From contig NZ_CP037993.1 in NCBI RefSeq assembly GCF_004367745.1, positions 1,364,001 to 1,428,000 of the forward strand: a stretch of 64,000 nt of DNA, in the 5' to 3' direction. Source of the DNA: Herbaspirillum huttiense. GTDB lineage: Bacteria; Pseudomonadota; Gammaproteobacteria; Burkholderiales; Burkholderiaceae_D. This document shows, in pieces, positions 62,275-64,000 of this stretch. The translations under genes were made by a program, and so were the position numbers. Position 1 is the first letter of the stretch; each line of letters opens with the position of its first letter. The notes under the pieces were generated by a model, which was not told where the DNA came from, ran no database searches, and saw only the letters and a list, made by a program, of their open reading frames with translations.

Positions 62275-63723
62275 GTGTGCCGCCCTCCGCTTTGCTGGAG
62301 GCAGGTCCCCGGGCCTGCTAAACTTGCCGGTCCGCCCACCGACCGGGCAGGATCCAGGCACTGCCTGGTCAACCTCCACGACAAATTGACAGAAGAATTC
62401 GACCCCGCTCCCCTTGCGGACGAGCATGACTCCGGCTCCTTCGAGAGCTACTTCCGCGATCCTTCGCAAGCCGCCGAAGCGCCCCTGGCCTGGGCCCTGG
62501 GCCAGCGGCTGGACGTGCTGGACGCGCTGCGCGGCCTGGTCTCCGGTGGCCAGGCTGCTGCGCGCCTGCGCATCTGGATGTTTCTCGAACTGGCGGCGCA
62601 GCCGCAGGGCCGCCTGCAGCGCGAGGACCTGAACCAGCTGTTCTACGCCCTGAAGCCCGAGACCATGGAAGCCGCCCTGAAGCGCCTGCGCGATCTGGGT
62701 CTGCTGGTCTGGGACGCCACCGGCCAGGATTACCAGCTCTCGCCCATCGCCCAGCAGGTGCAAGCCCTGCTGGCCCCGCTCACGCGCGCCGTCGGCGAGG
62801 ATGACGAGATGGCCGCGCTGCTGGCACAAGTGGCCGGGGCCCAGGCACTGGGCCTGTCCGATGCCAGCCAGATCCGCCACCTGCACGCGCAGCTGGCGCG
62901 TCTGCACGACCAGTTCGCCGATGCCATCGCCAGCGGTTCGGAAGCCCTGCTGCGCCAGGCCCAGCCGCGTTTCGAACGGGCCCTGAAGCTGGTCAACCGC
63001 GCCGGTGAAGCGCTGACCGCCCTGATCCGCAGCGAACACGCCGACGCCCGCCTGGAACGCGAAGCGCGTGCGCTCGGCAACGGCCAGGCGCGCCTGCTGA
63101 CCATGGCCAGCCAGTTCACCCGCGCCCTGCAGCAGGCCGACCGCCAGCGCGTCACCCTTGGCAGCACCGGCGTGACCAGCTCGGATGTGCGGCGCTGGCT
63201 GCAATCGCATCCGGACTTGTCTTCCCTGATGGGGGAGGCGCTGTCCATCGGTGTGAAGCCGGTCTTCGTCAGCGGCCACGAATTGCTGGATGTGGCCGAA
63301 GGCGAATTCGAGCGTGACCGTCCCGAGGCCCAGCGCACGCAAGGCCTGCCGCCTCCGGCCCAGGCCGTGGAAGGCAAGATCGAAGCGCTGCGCATGCCGG
63401 TCGAGCTGGGCGAACTGATTGAACAACTGACACGCCTGGGGGCCCTGCCGGAAGGCGAGGACGCCAGCGAATTGCAACCGCAGCCACTGACCTCGGTGGT
63501 GCTGGGCGGCAGCTTCGGCAAGGCCGCGTATCGCCTGCAATTGCTGCCGCTGCTGGGGGACGCCCAGGCGCGCACCCTGCAAGGGCAGACCGGCGACCTG
63601 GCGCGCCTGCCTTGGCAAGCCGGCTTCCTGCCGCGTGTCGACAAAGTCGATGACCCCGATGTCGCCGCCATGAGCGCCGGGGCCGTCCATCCAGATCCAT
63701 CCCGGGAAAGACCGAATGAGTGA
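62275..63723 (+). CDS. mksF: Condensin kleisin-like subunit MksF
   Basis: A protein of up to 482 residues. A winged-helix part (RIWMFLELAAQPQGRLQRED to DYQLSPIAQQVQALL, about 100-165) is followed by a long helical region (about 190-300), the layout of the kleisin subunit of MksBEF condensins (JetA-like in Wadjet defence). The next gene fits MksE. Start uncertain: ATG 62275 gives an unlikely Cys/Pro-rich N-terminus, while TTG 62386 (LTEEFDPAPL) would remove it but lacks a clear ribosome site. The stop overlaps mksE by 8 bases. The family call rests on layout and gene order, not on a search. Confidence 0.6.
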   Translation: MCRPPLCWRQVPGPAKLAGPPTDRAGSRHCLVNLHDKLTEEFDPAPLADEHDSGSFESYFRDPSQAAEAPLAWALGQRLDVLDALRGLVSGGQAAARLRIWMFLELAAQPQGRLQREDLNQLFYALKPETMEAALKRLRDLGLLVWDATGQDYQLSPIAQQVQALLAPLTRAVGEDDEMAALLAQVAGAQALGLSDASQIRHLHAQLARLHDQFADAIASGSEALLRQAQPRFERALKLVNRAGEALTALIRSEHADARLEREARALGNGQARLLTMASQFTRALQQADRQRVTLGSTGVTSSDVRRWLQSHPDLSSLMGEALSIGVKPVFVSGHELLDVAEGEFERDRPEAQRTQGLPPPAQAVEGKIEALRMPVELGELIEQLTRLGALPEGEDASELQPQPLTSVVLGGSFGKAAYRLQLLPLLGDAQARTLQGQTGDLARLPWQAGFLPRVDKVDDPDVAAMSAGAVHPDPSRERPNE

Positions 63724-64000
63724 GACCCTAGACGAGGCCGGCCTGTTGGCCGCCGAACTGCTGGCGCGCCGCTGGCTGCCCCGCAAGCACCCGCGCGTGC
63801 GCCGCGCCCTGGTCGATGCCGACCTGTGGCAAGCCCTGCAGGACCGCCTGGCCCAGGTGGGCCTGCGCTTGGTGGACAACATCCACGCCGATCACATCAG
63901 CGTGGCGCTGGTGCGCCCGGCCGAATCCGCCGTCTTCGGCGAGGCAGGCATGAACGCCAACAACAACCTCGACCTGCCGCGCGATGCCATCTCGCTGCTG
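63716..64000 (+). CDS. mksE: Condensin subunit MksE, N-terminal part (runs off window)
   Basis: The first 95 residues are visible (MSETLDEAGLLAAELLARRW), with no stop before the window end. The N-terminal helical and basic region (PRKHPRVRRALVDADLWQAL) and the overlap with the kleisin-like gene fit MksE, which joins MksF and the SMC-like MksB. If the order is standard, mksB follows outside the window; a nuclease gene mksG/jetD after it would make this an anti-plasmid system. Confidence 0.55.
   Translation, partial: MSETLDEAGLLAAELLARRWLPRKHPRVRRALVDADLWQALQDRLAQVGLRLVDNIHADHISVALVRPAESAVFGEAGMNANNNLDLPRDAISLL

Overview
The window is a GC-rich, tightly packed chromosomal segment of a betaproteobacterium. 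Gene content and order (pstSCAB-phoUBR next to ppk and sixA, several Tar-like chemoreceptors, a wss/bcs acetyl-cellulose operon, an Mks condensin) fit an Oxalobacteraceae member such as Herbaspirillum; that genus call is inference from gene content, not from a database match. I saw no rRNA, tRNA or CRISPR array.

Layout. 1-3.6 kb: end of a chemoreceptor carrying a CheR/CheB docking tail, then sixA and ppk on the minus strand. 3.6-11.1 kb: the phosphate regulon pstS-pstC-pstA-pstB-phoU-phoB-phoR. Near-identical Pho boxes face ppk and pstS, and hairpins or repeats lie in most of the larger gaps between genes. 11.5-13.2 kb: a second chemoreceptor. 13.3-15.1 kb: a dehydrogenase/hydrolase pair typical of non-phosphorylating sugar-acid catabolism, with a GntR-like operator upstream. 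15.2-16.4 kb: a low-GC scar bounded by inverted repeats and holding the end of an IS21-type element with a truncated istA.

16.4-29.3 kb: an amino-acid region. It contains an Lrp/AsnC regulator, an XRE-cupin regulator, a polar amino-acid ABC transporter preceded by a compound tandem repeat, a FAD amino-acid oxidoreductase, a dCache chemoreceptor with the amino-acid-binding signature, threonine synthase, threonine aldolase and two LysR regulators. These plausibly form one unit that senses, imports and breaks down an amino acid. 29.5-42.3 kb: mixed accessory genes. They include SDR and NmrA-type oxidoreductases, HxlR/AraC/LysR regulators, a Fur-controlled TonB siderophore receptor followed by two small unknown genes, a thioesterase, an exported alpha/beta hydrolase, a single-domain EamA transporter and an exported argininosuccinate-lyase-like protein.

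42.4-46.4 kb: a LexA-boxed, translationally coupled pair made of a FAN1-like VRR-NUC nuclease and a DinG/XPD-type Fe-S helicase with an N-terminal Cas4-like nuclease domain. 46.4-62.2 kb: a structured leader and then bcsQ (with a BcsR/BcsP-like N-terminus), bcsA, bcsB, bcsZ, bcsC and four wssFGHI-type genes; the order equals the Pseudomonas fluorescens wss operon and predicts c-di-GMP-controlled acetylated cellulose. 62.3 kb to the end: the start of an mksF-mksE(-mksB) condensin operon, cut by the window edge.
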